Position numbers and translations under genes: made by a program. Shown in pieces: positions 1 to 5,839 of a stretch of 6,307 nt of DNA; position 1 is the stretch's first letter, and the number at the start of each line of letters is the position of its first letter. The stretch is from Bacteriovoracaceae bacterium UBA2428 (GTDB lineage: Bacteria > Bdellovibrionota > UBA2428). Under the pieces are notes generated by a model. That model searched no databases. It saw only the letters and a list, made by a program, of their open reading frames with translations, and was not told the DNA's origin. Location: contig DDRA01000080.1 in assembly GCA_002343545.1 (NCBI GenBank), forward strand, positions 1 to 6,307, in the 5' to 3' direction.

Positions 1-1238
1 AAGATACCTTGAACATCGCGCGCGCGCGCCTCTTGCCTTCGCTCAACTTGGGCGTGGCGCTCGACTCGCTCGCGAACCCGGGCTTCATCTTGGGCAACGT
101 CGAGATGCTTTTGCCCTTCCTCGTGCCGGCCAACTGGTTCGAGCTCTTCCGCCAGGAAAACCTCTTGGGGGCCGACCAAGCCGGCTTTCGCTTGATCAAA
201 CTGAATCAGATGGCTTCGGCTTGGGCCGTCCAAGCGTCCGTCATCAACGATCTTCGCATCCACTCGATCCTCGAAGAAGAAGTCGCCGTCGCCGAAGAGA
301 TCCTCGACGTGACCGAAGCGGCCTTCAACGCCGGCCGTATCAATGCCGACGACCTTCGCGTCGCCCGCGCCGAAGCCTCGCTCGCCCGCGTCCGTCTGCG
401 CAAGGTGCGCGAGCTCATCGCCGACGAATTCGCGACCCTTCGCAAGACCCTCGGCCTGAAGGTCACCTCGAAGCTTCGCTTCCCGCGCAGCACGGTTCCG
501 GCGAGCGCCCTCGAGTCACTCGGCAAGTCCGCGGCCGTGTCGCGTTCCCTCAAGCGATCGGTCGAGATGTCGCAAGCTTGGTACCTGCAAAAGGCGTCCG
601 AGCAGGCGCGCTGGAGCAAGGTCTTTGGTTGGCTGTCGCGGTCGAGCCTCTCGTCGAACTTCTCCTCGGGCATCGGTAGCGACACGCGCGGTCAAGGCTC
701 CGCCTTCGACGTCGTCTCGGGCGGCCTCGGCCTCAACTTCGGTCTCGACCTCATTCCGTCGGTGCAACTGGCTGACAAGAATTTGCGCGAAATCCAAATC
801 CGCATGAACGAGATCGAGCTTGAGCTCGGCCGTATCGTCGACGCCGGTCTCTCGCGCGCGGACGAGGTCAAGGCTCGTCTCGCCGAAGCGACCGCCGCCG
901 AGCGGGATCAGCAGAGCGTGCTCGACAACGCGGTCACCCGCTACCGCTTGGGCCTCGTTGGTTTGCTGGAAGTCCTCGAGAAGTCGCGTCGCCTGCGCGA
1001 AGCTCGTCTCGAGCGCCTCAACGCCGAGTCGACCCTCGACCAGATCCGCGTCAGCCTGCACCGCATCGACTTGAGCCGCGAATTCGCGAACGTCGGGGCT
1101 TGCACGGAGCTCGACGTCTCGGGCGCGCGCGGCGCGATCGGTTTCCCGACCCGCCAGCCGAAGCGCTTCTGCGGCCTCGAGGTGATCGAACAGCGTCGCG
1201 ACTCGAGTCGCCCCGTCTTCCCCTGGGATCGCCGCTAA
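1..1238 (+). CDS. TolC-family outer-membrane efflux protein, 5'-truncated by the window edge
   Basis: This is probably the outer-membrane channel of a tripartite efflux or type I secretion system. The frame is open from base 3 (D-T-L-N-I-A-R-A-R-L-L-P-S-L-N), a typical TolC-family N-terminal helix. The TTG at base 9 is therefore unlikely to be the true start, and the 5' end lies outside the window. About 411 codons are visible. The internal duplication of the family can be seen. A first long-helix pair covers roughly residues 85-155 counted from the TTG, and includes AAFNAGRINADDLRVARAEASLARVRL. A Gly/Ser-rich beta segment (about 215-250) follows, then a second helical pair (about 255-360) with the family-like RYRLGLVGLLEVLEKSRRLREARL. 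About 50 residues follow the last helix and contain two cysteines (GACTELD, RFCGLE), a tail not typical of short TolC homologues. No membrane-fusion protein or transporter gene is visible; such partners could lie upstream. Family assignment is from pattern, not a search. Confidence 0.8.
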   Translation, partial: DTLNIARARLLPSLNLGVALDSLANPGFILGNVEMLLPFLVPANWFELFRQENLLGADQAGFRLIKLNQMASAWAVQASVINDLRIHSILEEEVAVAEEILDVTEAAFNAGRINADDLRVARAEASLARVRLRKVRELIADEFATLRKTLGLKVTSKLRFPRSTVPASALESLGKSAAVSRSLKRSVEMSQAWYLQKASEQARWSKVFGWLSRSSLSSNFSSGIGSDTRGQGSAFDVVSGGLGLNFGLDLIPSVQLADKNLREIQIRMNEIELELGRIVDAGLSRADEVKARLAEATAAERDQQSVLDNAVTRYRLGLVGLLEVLEKSRRLREARLERLNAESTLDQIRVSLHRIDLSREFANVGACTELDVSGARGAIGFPTRQPKRFCGLEVIEQRRDSSRPVFPWDRR

Positions 1239-1250
1239 GCGTAATCGTCA

Positions 1251-1274
1251 CCCGCGAGGTTAAGGCTTCGCGGG
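1251..1274 (+). terminator. Hairpin terminator candidate between convergent genes
   Basis: CCCGCGAGG (1251-1259) pairs with CTTCGCGGG (1266-1274) over nine base pairs including one G-U, with loop TTAAGG. It lies 12 bases after the stop of the efflux gene and is followed on the + strand by the T-rich stretch GTCCTTCGTTTTGTT. The loop contains the stop codon of the opposing gene (TTA at 1260-1262 on the + strand). On the - strand the bases after the hairpin are not T-rich, so it fits better as a terminator for the rightward gene. Confidence 0.5.
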
Positions 1275-2360
1275 GTCCTTCGTTTTGTTGATCCGTTGTT
1301 TCAACGCTTCGATTTGGTCCTCGAGCTGGGCGTTCGCCTTGGCCACCCCGATCTCGATCGCTTTGCGAAAGGACTCCGCGCTCGGCGCGAGGCATTGGCC
1401 TTTGACGAGCGCGACGGGCGCCGTGATGACGATCTGCTTCTCCTGCAGTCCGACGAAGGAGACCGACTCCTCGGGATAGGCGGGAGCTTCGGTCAAGTCA
1501 TCGGGGACGTGCGCTTCGGATTTGTACTGAAGCTTTCCTTCGCTGCGGTACGCGACGGCGACTTCGTCGAAATTGCCGACGTCGAGCTTCGCGAGGACCG
1601 TGTAGTCGCCCGTCGGGACCTCTAGCAAAGGGCGCACGGCTTGGTCGCAGGCCGGGTAAAGCGACGAATCGGGCTTCATGAACTGGATGAGCGCGGCCTG
1701 CCGCCTTTCGAAGCCGACGAGCTCGGGCTGGGGGAGCGTCTCGGCGTCGACGCGCCCCGTGGTCTCGTCGGCCAAACGAAGCCGAACGAGTTCGGGTTGA
1801 CCCGCGAGGGCACGGCGGCCGCCTTCGCTTTGCTTGAGCAGCTCGGCGAGCGCCGGGTTCGCTTCGACGAACCGCTTGAAGGCGTCCCGATCGAAGGCCG
1901 TCGGTAAAACGATCTTGTCGCCGTCCGGCGTGAGCTCCGGGAACTGAAGCGCCAACTCCGTCTCCGTCGCGCCGTAGTAAGTGACTCGGTTCGAGCCGGC
2001 CGCTCGGGCCGAAAGGATGAGGCGTCCGGGATGTTGTTTCTGGAGCTTAGCGTAGAGCTTCTCCGGCTTCGAAAAATCCTCGTAGGGAGCGGCCGGGCTT
2101 CCGCGCCCGCCGCCCGGATTGCCGAAGGCCGTCGACAAGAGGCGCATGGTACCGCTTCCTCGGTTTCCGCCGCGGAACTTCGTCTCGATTTCGGCGGAAC
2201 CCAGCGCTTGGTCGGGCGCGGCGACGAGAACGTGGGCGTGGCCGACCCGAAAATGGGCGAGGCGGCTGTAAGTCGTCCCGTACTCGATCCGACTCGCGGC
2301 TTGGGACGCCCCGCTTGTGAGGCTCGCAAGGCCGAAACCGATTTGCAGGGCGTAGCGCAT
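1260..2360 (-). CDS. Secreted/periplasmic protein of unknown function
   Basis: I do not recognise this 366-residue protein. The start is well supported: ATG at 2360-2358 is preceded by AAGAAGGAG with a 7-base gap to the start. The N-terminus MRYALQIGFGLASLTSGASQA looks like a Sec signal peptide, with a likely cleavage after Ala21 (S-Q-A). A Gly/Pro-rich segment at about residues 64-92 suggests a flexible loop. The middle has alternating beta-like and helical stretches with no catalytic motif I can name. The only cysteines are Cys238 and Cys323, which could form a disulfide in the periplasm. Residues 326-360 are predicted by eye to be a long charged amphipathic helix (AKANAQLEDQIEALKQRI), possibly a short coiled coil, ending in a Lys/Pro tail. 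No transmembrane segment is seen apart from the signal peptide. The gene converges on the efflux gene and diverges from the lipoprotein gene. Codon use resembles the neighbours, so there is no sign of recent transfer. Confidence 0.8.
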   Translation of the reverse strand: MRYALQIGFGLASLTSGASQAASRIEYGTTYSRLAHFRVGHAHVLVAAPDQALGSAEIETKFRGGNRGSGTMRLLSTAFGNPGGGRGSPAAPYEDFSKPEKLYAKLQKQHPGRLILSARAAGSNRVTYYGATETELALQFPELTPDGDKIVLPTAFDRDAFKRFVEANPALAELLKQSEGGRRALAGQPELVRLRLADETTGRVDAETLPQPELVGFERRQAALIQFMKPDSSLYPACDQAVRPLLEVPTGDYTVLAKLDVGNFDEVAVAYRSEGKLQYKSEAHVPDDLTEAPAYPEESVSFVGLQEKQIVITAPVALVKGQCLAPSAESFRKAIEIGVAKANAQLEDQIEALKQRINKTKDPAKP

Positions 2361-2497
2361 GGCGAAACTCCTTCTTGGAAACAGGATGGGCTTCTTATCG
2401 GCGGCTTCGGAGCTTCCCCTGAAGATCGCGTCGGAACGATCCGATTAACCAGACTTTAACGCGATTGAGGCCCCGCGGCGGCTAAACTGAAAGGGCG
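2361..2497. promoter_or_regulatory. Divergent intergenic region, probable promoters of both flanking genes
   Basis: The 137 bp lie between two genes reading outward, so promoters for both must lie here or inside the opposite gene. The - strand gene has a strong Shine-Dalgarno (AAGGAG, 2373-2368). The + strand gene has only AAGGG at 2491-2495, two bases before its ATG. The most AT-rich patch is 2444-2460, with two TTAAC pentamers (2445-2449 and 2456-2460) exactly 11 bp apart. No convincing -35/-10 pair stands out on either strand. GATAAG on the - strand (2400-2395) and TAAACT on the + strand (2483-2488) are weak -10-like words. Confidence 0.4.
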
Positions 2498-3565
2498 ATG
2501 AAAGGCTTCATTCGTTCCTACGTGGTTGGCCTGGCTTCCCTCGTCGGTCTCACCGCTTGCCTGGGCACGGGCAAGACGGGATCGACTACGCCCGCCGGCG
2601 GCGACGTCGAAGTGGGCATGGAGCTAAGCTGGCCGAAGACCTGGCGCAGCCATTCCGAGTCCGGCCCTGCCCGCAACGGCGGTTCGATGATGATCGAGCT
2701 CCTGACCTTCACGGACGGTAGCCTCGGAACGACCTGCTTCGAAAACTCCGCCGCGGGCTGCGCTTCGGTGAACGACAATATCGCTTCGAAAGTCGCGGGT
2801 TTGCCGGTCTACGTTCAAGGCTTTCAGCCGCACGTCTCCAAGGGCGGACTCGTCTTCGACGCGAGCCAAAGCAAGAACGTCTCGGTGACTTGGTCGATCA
2901 GCGTGCTGAAGGCCACCGTCACGACGGCTCGCTTCTCTTTCGACGCGAGCAGCGGTCAGCCCACTTTCTCGGACGTCGTGACGAAGGACCTCCTGGGGGG
3001 AGGGATCACCGCCGGATCGCCGGCAAGTTGCAAGGTTTCGGGCGACACCGTCGTCGGCCTTGATCCGGGCAACACGGCGCTCACGGGCCTCACGCTCGTG
3101 GACGAGGCGACGCCGCTCCCGAGCTCCTCGAACGGTTACACGGGCGGCTACTTGCGCGCCGGCCTCATCAAGGCGGCGGGCTTGCTGCCGGGTACGCCGG
3201 GCATCGTGGAAGGCGTGGCGGATCCGTTCCCGATCCTTTGGGTCCCCGACTCCTTCGACTCCATGGACACCTACGTACGCTTCGGCTGGCAATCGCAGAC
3301 GATTTCTTCGGAGCCCGTTCCTACGGATCTCGCGAACGGCGTCCTGCCTTACTTCGGCCACGAAGCGGCCGACGTGTCGAAGAACGCGAAGGTCGGCAGC
3401 ATCGACGACCGCGTGATCGTGGGCTGGTGCTTGGAAGCACGCAAAGTTTCGGGATCGACGAGCCGCTCGGCCCTTCTTTTTGCGCGCAGCTACCTCGGCA
3501 AACCGCTCGCGACGCAGGACGAGGATACGAAACGCTCCCTCACGCGCAATACTTCGGGACGTTGA
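2498..3565 (+). CDS. Predicted outer-membrane lipoprotein of unknown function
   Basis: I do not recognise the family of this 355-residue protein. The N-terminus MKGFIRSYVVGLASLVGLTAC is a type II signal peptide: Lys2 and Arg6, a hydrophobic stretch, then lipobox Leu18-Thr19-Ala20-Cys21. Cys21 should be lipidated. The next residue is Leu rather than Asp, which under the E. coli sorting rule favours the outer membrane. A Gly/Thr/Ser-rich linker (about 22-37) leads to a Ser/Thr/Gly/Val-rich body that reads as mostly beta strand. Four further cysteines (80, 88, 178, 311) could make two disulfides; Cys80 and Cys88 are close together. No enzyme motif is seen. The lipobox fixes the start, although AAGGG sits only two bases from the ATG, so initiation may be weak or leaderless. 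The gene stands alone on its strand: its left neighbour is divergent, and about 250 bp separate it from rimP. Confidence 0.8.
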   Translation: MKGFIRSYVVGLASLVGLTACLGTGKTGSTTPAGGDVEVGMELSWPKTWRSHSESGPARNGGSMMIELLTFTDGSLGTTCFENSAAGCASVNDNIASKVAGLPVYVQGFQPHVSKGGLVFDASQSKNVSVTWSISVLKATVTTARFSFDASSGQPTFSDVVTKDLLGGGITAGSPASCKVSGDTVVGLDPGNTALTGLTLVDEATPLPSSSNGYTGGYLRAGLIKAAGLLPGTPGIVEGVADPFPILWVPDSFDSMDTYVRFGWQSQTISSEPVPTDLANGVLPYFGHEAADVSKNAKVGSIDDRVIVGWCLEARKVSGSTSRSALLFARSYLGKPLATQDEDTKRSLTRNTSGR

Positions 3566-3604
3566 GCTCACGCCTTGCCGACTCTCCGTGATTTCGCTAA
3601 GAAA

Positions 3605-3632
3605 GGATCTAAGTCCTGGAAATCTTAGATTC
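3605..3632. repeat. AT-rich inverted repeat, possible operator
   Basis: ATCTAAG (3607-3613) and CTTAGAT (3624-3630) are perfect inverted arms, extended by G-T and G-C pairs to nine, around a 10-base spacer. The right arm lies within the near-palindrome AATCTTAGATT. The stem is AT-rich and no T run follows, so a terminator is unlikely. A DNA-binding site or a weak RNA hairpin is possible. Confidence 0.45.
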
Positions 3633-3647
3633 CGCGCTCCTTTGGAC

Positions 3648-3675
3648 TTGCCTCATCCTAAAATCTCTGTTTAAA
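3648..3675 (+). promoter_or_regulatory. Weak sigma70-type promoter candidate for rimP-nusA-infB
   Basis: TTGCCT (3648-3653) matches the -35 consensus at four of six positions. A 16-bp spacer leads to TTTAAA (3670-3675), also four of six against TATAAT, in the most AT-rich stretch of the region. A start near 3683 would give a leader of about 130-160 bases. An alternative is the extended -10-like TGCTAGAGG at 3750-3758, which lacks a good -35. If the oligo-T run at 3727-3734 terminates transcription, only the second alternative would escape it. Confidence 0.3.
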
Positions 3676-3699
3676 ACGGCGCGTTCCTAAAGTCCCCTC

Positions 3700-3734
3700 G
3701 GGCTTAGTGAGCGGAAGTTTCAGGCCTTTTTTTT
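3700..3734 (+). terminator. Weak intrinsic terminator candidate with T8 run
   Basis: Eight consecutive T residues (3727-3734) follow a short imperfect stem: GGC (3701-3703) with GCC (3724-3726), extended by T-G and T-A pairs. An inner TGA/TCA pairing (3708-3710 with 3720-3722) is an alternative. The T run is good but the stem is poor. It could end the lipoprotein transcript, about 160 bases after its stop codon. Confidence 0.3.
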
Positions 3735-3759
3735 CCTGGAAAATTCGTCTGCTAGAGGG

Positions 3760-3789
3760 GCTTTCCGGTGCCGAAGGGCATCGGAAAGC
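3760..3789 (+). promoter_or_regulatory. Strong 13-bp hairpin in the rimP leader
   Basis: GCTTTCCGGTGCC (3760-3772) pairs along its whole length with GGCATCGGAAAGC (3777-3789), twelve Watson-Crick pairs and one G-U, closing a GAAG tetraloop. No T tract follows, so it is not an intrinsic terminator. It lies 26 bases before the first possible rimP start (TTG 3816) and 50 before the second (TTG 3840). In E. coli the leader of the equivalent metY-rimP-nusA-infB operon is cut by RNase III. A similar processing or stability role here is inference. Confidence 0.6.
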
Positions 3790-3794
3790 GGCCG

Positions 3795-3816
3795 GAGAGG
3801 TCTGTCTGAGAGGTCT
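3795..3816 (+). repeat. Tandem GAGAGGTCT direct repeat at the rimP start region
   Basis: GAGAGGTCT occurs at 3795-3803 and again at 3808-3816, a 13-base period. Both copies contain a Shine-Dalgarno-like GAGAGG. The second copy runs into the candidate TTG start at 3816, which puts its GAGAGG only two bases from that codon. Confidence 0.5.
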
Positions 3817-4415
3817 TGAACATAAGGGTGGAAACGCGTTTGACGTCGAATACGATCCGCAAATCGGAGCTGGAGGCGAAACTTATTGGTCTCGTCGAGC
3901 CCGTCGTGCGCGATCTGGGTTACGACCTCCGCGACATCGAAGTCAGTTCGGGCGAAGTCTGCATCATCCTTGATCGCCCGCTCCCGCGCGAAGACGTCAT
4001 CGGCATCGAAGACTGCTCCCGCGCCCACCAAGCCTTGAGCCCCATGTTCGACGTCTGGGACCCGATCCCGGGCGCCTACGACTTGCAGATCAGCTCGCCG
4101 GGCGAAAGCCCGTCACTCCGCCGCCTGGATCACTTCGCCGAAGCGGTCGGTCACGAGATCCGCTTCCAGACGCTGGATCCTTTCCCGATGCCGGCGCCCG
4201 CGAAACCCCGCAAGAATTGGGAATCCAAACTCGTCGCGGTCGACTCCGACAAGGGAGAGATCGTCGTCGAGGACAGCCTGGGCGAGCACCGCGTCGCCCT
4301 GAACTTGATCAAAAACGCCCAGTGGGTCCGCGATTGGTCGATCCAGAAGGAAAAGCCCGGCAAGGGCTCGAAGCCTGGACACCAGAAGGCGAACGCGAAG
4401 GGCAGAGGCGCGTAA
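3816..4415 (+). CDS. rimP: Ribosome maturation factor RimP
   Basis: RimP binds the nascent 30S subunit in the cytoplasm and promotes its maturation. The protein (199 residues from TTG 3816) shows the family order. An N-terminal domain has LIGLVEPVVRDLGYDLRDIEV (about 23-43), a second strand VCIILDRP and the CSRAHQALSPMFDVWDPIPGAYDLQISSPG block (about 67-96). The C-terminal SH3-like domain follows (about 105-170). The usual SSPGLDRPL signature reads SSPGESPSLRRL here. A Pro-rich insertion (about 122-133) and a Lys/Gly-rich tail (175-199) make it longer than the roughly 150-residue E. coli protein. The start is uncertain. TTG 3816 has GAGAGG only two bases away, and GTG 3828 lacks a well-placed site. 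TTG 3840 (MTSNTIRKSELEAKL, 191 residues) has AAGGGTGG about eight bases upstream, so I slightly favour it. Followed 12 bases later by nusA. Confidence 0.92.
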   Translation: MNIRVETRLTSNTIRKSELEAKLIGLVEPVVRDLGYDLRDIEVSSGEVCIILDRPLPREDVIGIEDCSRAHQALSPMFDVWDPIPGAYDLQISSPGESPSLRRLDHFAEAVGHEIRFQTLDPFPMPAPAKPRKNWESKLVAVDSDKGEIVVEDSLGEHRVALNLIKNAQWVRDWSIQKEKPGKGSKPGHQKANAKGRGA

Positions 4416-4419
4416 GGAG
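4414..4419 (+). promoter_or_regulatory. nusA ribosome binding site overlapping the rimP stop codon
   Basis: AAGGAG lies eight bases before the nusA ATG (4428), and its first two bases belong to the rimP TAA (4413-4415). A ribosome finishing rimP would therefore cover the nusA site, which suggests translational coupling. Confidence 0.75.
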
Positions 4420-4427
4420 AGTTAAAG

Positions 4428-5786
4428 ATGAATCTCAACGAACTCGACAAGGTCATCGAAGCCGTCGGCAAAGACAAAGGCATCGACAAGAATCTCATCA
4501 TCACGGCCCTCGAAGAGGCCATGCTCATGGTCGCCAAGCGCAAGTACGGCGCTTTGAACGACTTCGAAGCAAAGTACAACCCGGACCTCGGCGAAATCGA
4601 AGTCTTCCAGTTCAAGAGCGTCGTCGAAAGCGTGCGCGACTCGGGCAAGGAAATCTCGATCGCGGAAGCCCGCAACCTCGACGAAGGCGTGACCCTGGGC
4701 GATAGCCTCGGTATCAAGCTCGACTCCGCGATCCTCTCGCGCATCGCCGCGCAGACCGCGAAGCAAGTCATCGTGCAGAAGGTCCGCGACGCCGAACGCG
4801 AGCTCATCTTCAACGAATTCCAGCACCGTAAGGGCGAGATCATCACGGGTCTCGTTCGTCGCGTCGACCGCGGCAACGTCATCATCGACCTCGGTCGCAC
4901 GGAAGGCTTCATGCCGCTGCGCGATCAGATCCCGGGCGAGCCCTACAACCCGGGCGATCGCGTCCAGGCTTACCTCCTCGACGTGCAACTCACGCCCAAA
5001 GGCCCGCGCATTATCCTTTCGCGCGGTTGCCCCGAGTACCTCATCGCGCTCTTCCACAACGAAGTGCCCGAGATCCGCGAAGAAATCGTGCAGATCAAGA
5101 ACGCGGCCCGCGACCCGGGCGTCCGCGCCAAGATCGCCGTCGTCTCGCGCGACTCGGACGTCGACCCGGTCGGCGCTTGCGTCGGCGTGCGCGGCTCGCG
5201 CGTCCAGAACATCGTGCAAGAGCTCAAGGGCGAGCGCATCGACATCGTCCCCTGGGACGACGACATCTCCCGCTTCGTTTGCAACGCGCTCTCGCCGGCC
5301 GAGATCCAGAAGGTCATCATCGACGACGAGAACAAAGAGATCGAAGTCGTCGTGGCCGAGAACCAACTCAGCCTCGCGATCGGCAAGCGCGGTCAGAACG
5401 TGCGCCTCGCGGCGCTGCTCACCGGCTGGAAGATCGACATCGTCTCCGAGGCCGAGATGGCCAAGCGCATGGGTACGGCCAAGTACCAGCTCATGCTCAT
5501 CCCCGGCGTGACCGACACGCTCGCGATGGCGCTCTACCAGAACGGTTTCGAGACCGTTCGCGACGTCGCCGAGTCGACGGGCGAAGTTTTTGCCGACGTG
5601 CCGGGCTTCGACCTGGCCAAGGGCAACGACCTTGTCGCGAAAGCCAAAGAAGTCGTGGCGAGCGGCAAGGCCGACTTGCCGATGGAACAACCGGTTATTG
5701 AAGAAGGCGCCGTCGTTTCGACCGAGGCCGATAGCCTCGAAGCGAAACTTCGTGCCGAATTGGCCGCTCGGGAGCGCTCTAAGTAA
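4428..5786 (+). CDS. nusA: Transcription termination/antitermination factor NusA
   Basis: NusA binds RNA polymerase and nascent RNA and modulates pausing, Rho-dependent and intrinsic termination, and rRNA antitermination. All core domains are present in 452 residues. The N-terminal polymerase-binding domain (about 1-130) begins MNLNELDKVIEAVGKDKGID. The S1 domain (about 135-200) includes GLVRRVDRGNVIIDLGRTEGFMP. KH1 has the G-V-R-G loop (253-256) and KH2 the G-K-R-G loop (319-322) inside QLSLAIGKRGQNVRLAA. A C-terminal helix-hairpin-helix-like domain (about 355-410, LMLIPGVTDTLAMALYQNGF) precedes an acidic/charged tail. The length lies between B. subtilis NusA (371, no C-terminal repeats) and E. 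coli NusA (495, two acidic repeats), consistent with a single repeat. The ATG has a good ribosome binding site. NusA is known to autoregulate this operon in E. coli; the long rimP leader leaves room for this, but nothing here proves it. Confidence 0.97.
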   Translation: MNLNELDKVIEAVGKDKGIDKNLIITALEEAMLMVAKRKYGALNDFEAKYNPDLGEIEVFQFKSVVESVRDSGKEISIAEARNLDEGVTLGDSLGIKLDSAILSRIAAQTAKQVIVQKVRDAERELIFNEFQHRKGEIITGLVRRVDRGNVIIDLGRTEGFMPLRDQIPGEPYNPGDRVQAYLLDVQLTPKGPRIILSRGCPEYLIALFHNEVPEIREEIVQIKNAARDPGVRAKIAVVSRDSDVDPVGACVGVRGSRVQNIVQELKGERIDIVPWDDDISRFVCNALSPAEIQKVIIDDENKEIEVVVAENQLSLAIGKRGQNVRLAALLTGWKIDIVSEAEMAKRMGTAKYQLMLIPGVTDTLAMALYQNGFETVRDVAESTGEVFADVPGFDLAKGNDLVAKAKEVVASGKADLPMEQPVIEEGAVVSTEADSLEAKLRAELAARERSK

Positions 5787-5839
5787 ATTCCGCTCGAAGG
5801 GATTTGCACGGGCAAAACGGGAGCCAGAAGAAAGAGTCT

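Larger units (their letters stand above)
3566..3815. other. Gene-free leader region upstream of rimP with multiple inverted repeats
   Basis: No plausible gene lies here, and there is no tRNA (E. coli has the initiator tRNA gene metY at this position). It holds, in order: an AT-rich dyad (3605-3632), a weak promoter candidate (3648-3675), an oligo-T run that could end lipoprotein transcription (3700-3734), a T-loop inverted repeat (3718-3741), a strong hairpin (3760-3789) and a tandem repeat at the start-codon region (3795-3816). Its left half is clearly richer in A and T than the flanking genes, as expected for regulatory DNA. Confidence 0.6.

Noticed and set aside
17..29. Run of alternating CG (13 bases), possible Z-DNA-forming tract
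   Set aside because: It encodes I-A-R-A-R in the efflux protein and is short; in a GC-rich gene it is explained by codon choice.
516..1061. A 181-codon open frame antisense to the efflux gene
   Set aside because: Shadow of the TolC-family frame, which carries the family's helical repeats.
2031..2459. A + strand open frame across the secreted-protein gene and the divergent region
   Set aside because: It overlaps a gene with a signal peptide and strong RBS, has no RBS of its own that I can see, and gives an unstructured sequence.
2624..3571. A 315-codon open frame antisense to the lipoprotein gene
   Set aside because: The product is Arg/Ala-rich without recognisable structure, while the + strand frame has a lipobox and normal composition.
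3568..3591. TCACG/CGTGA inverted repeat just after the lipoprotein stop as a terminator
   Set aside because: Only five base pairs with a 14-base loop and a very short T stretch afterwards; too weak to call.
3566..3815. A tRNA gene (metY-like) upstream of rimP
   Set aside because: No cloverleaf, T-arm motif or CCA end could be found in this stretch.
4422..5690. A 422-codon open frame antisense to nusA
   Set aside because: It mirrors nusA in a GC-rich, strongly codon-biased gene. The translation is a low-complexity Asp/Val/Leu/Arg-rich string with no domain, and nusA on the other strand is unmistakable.
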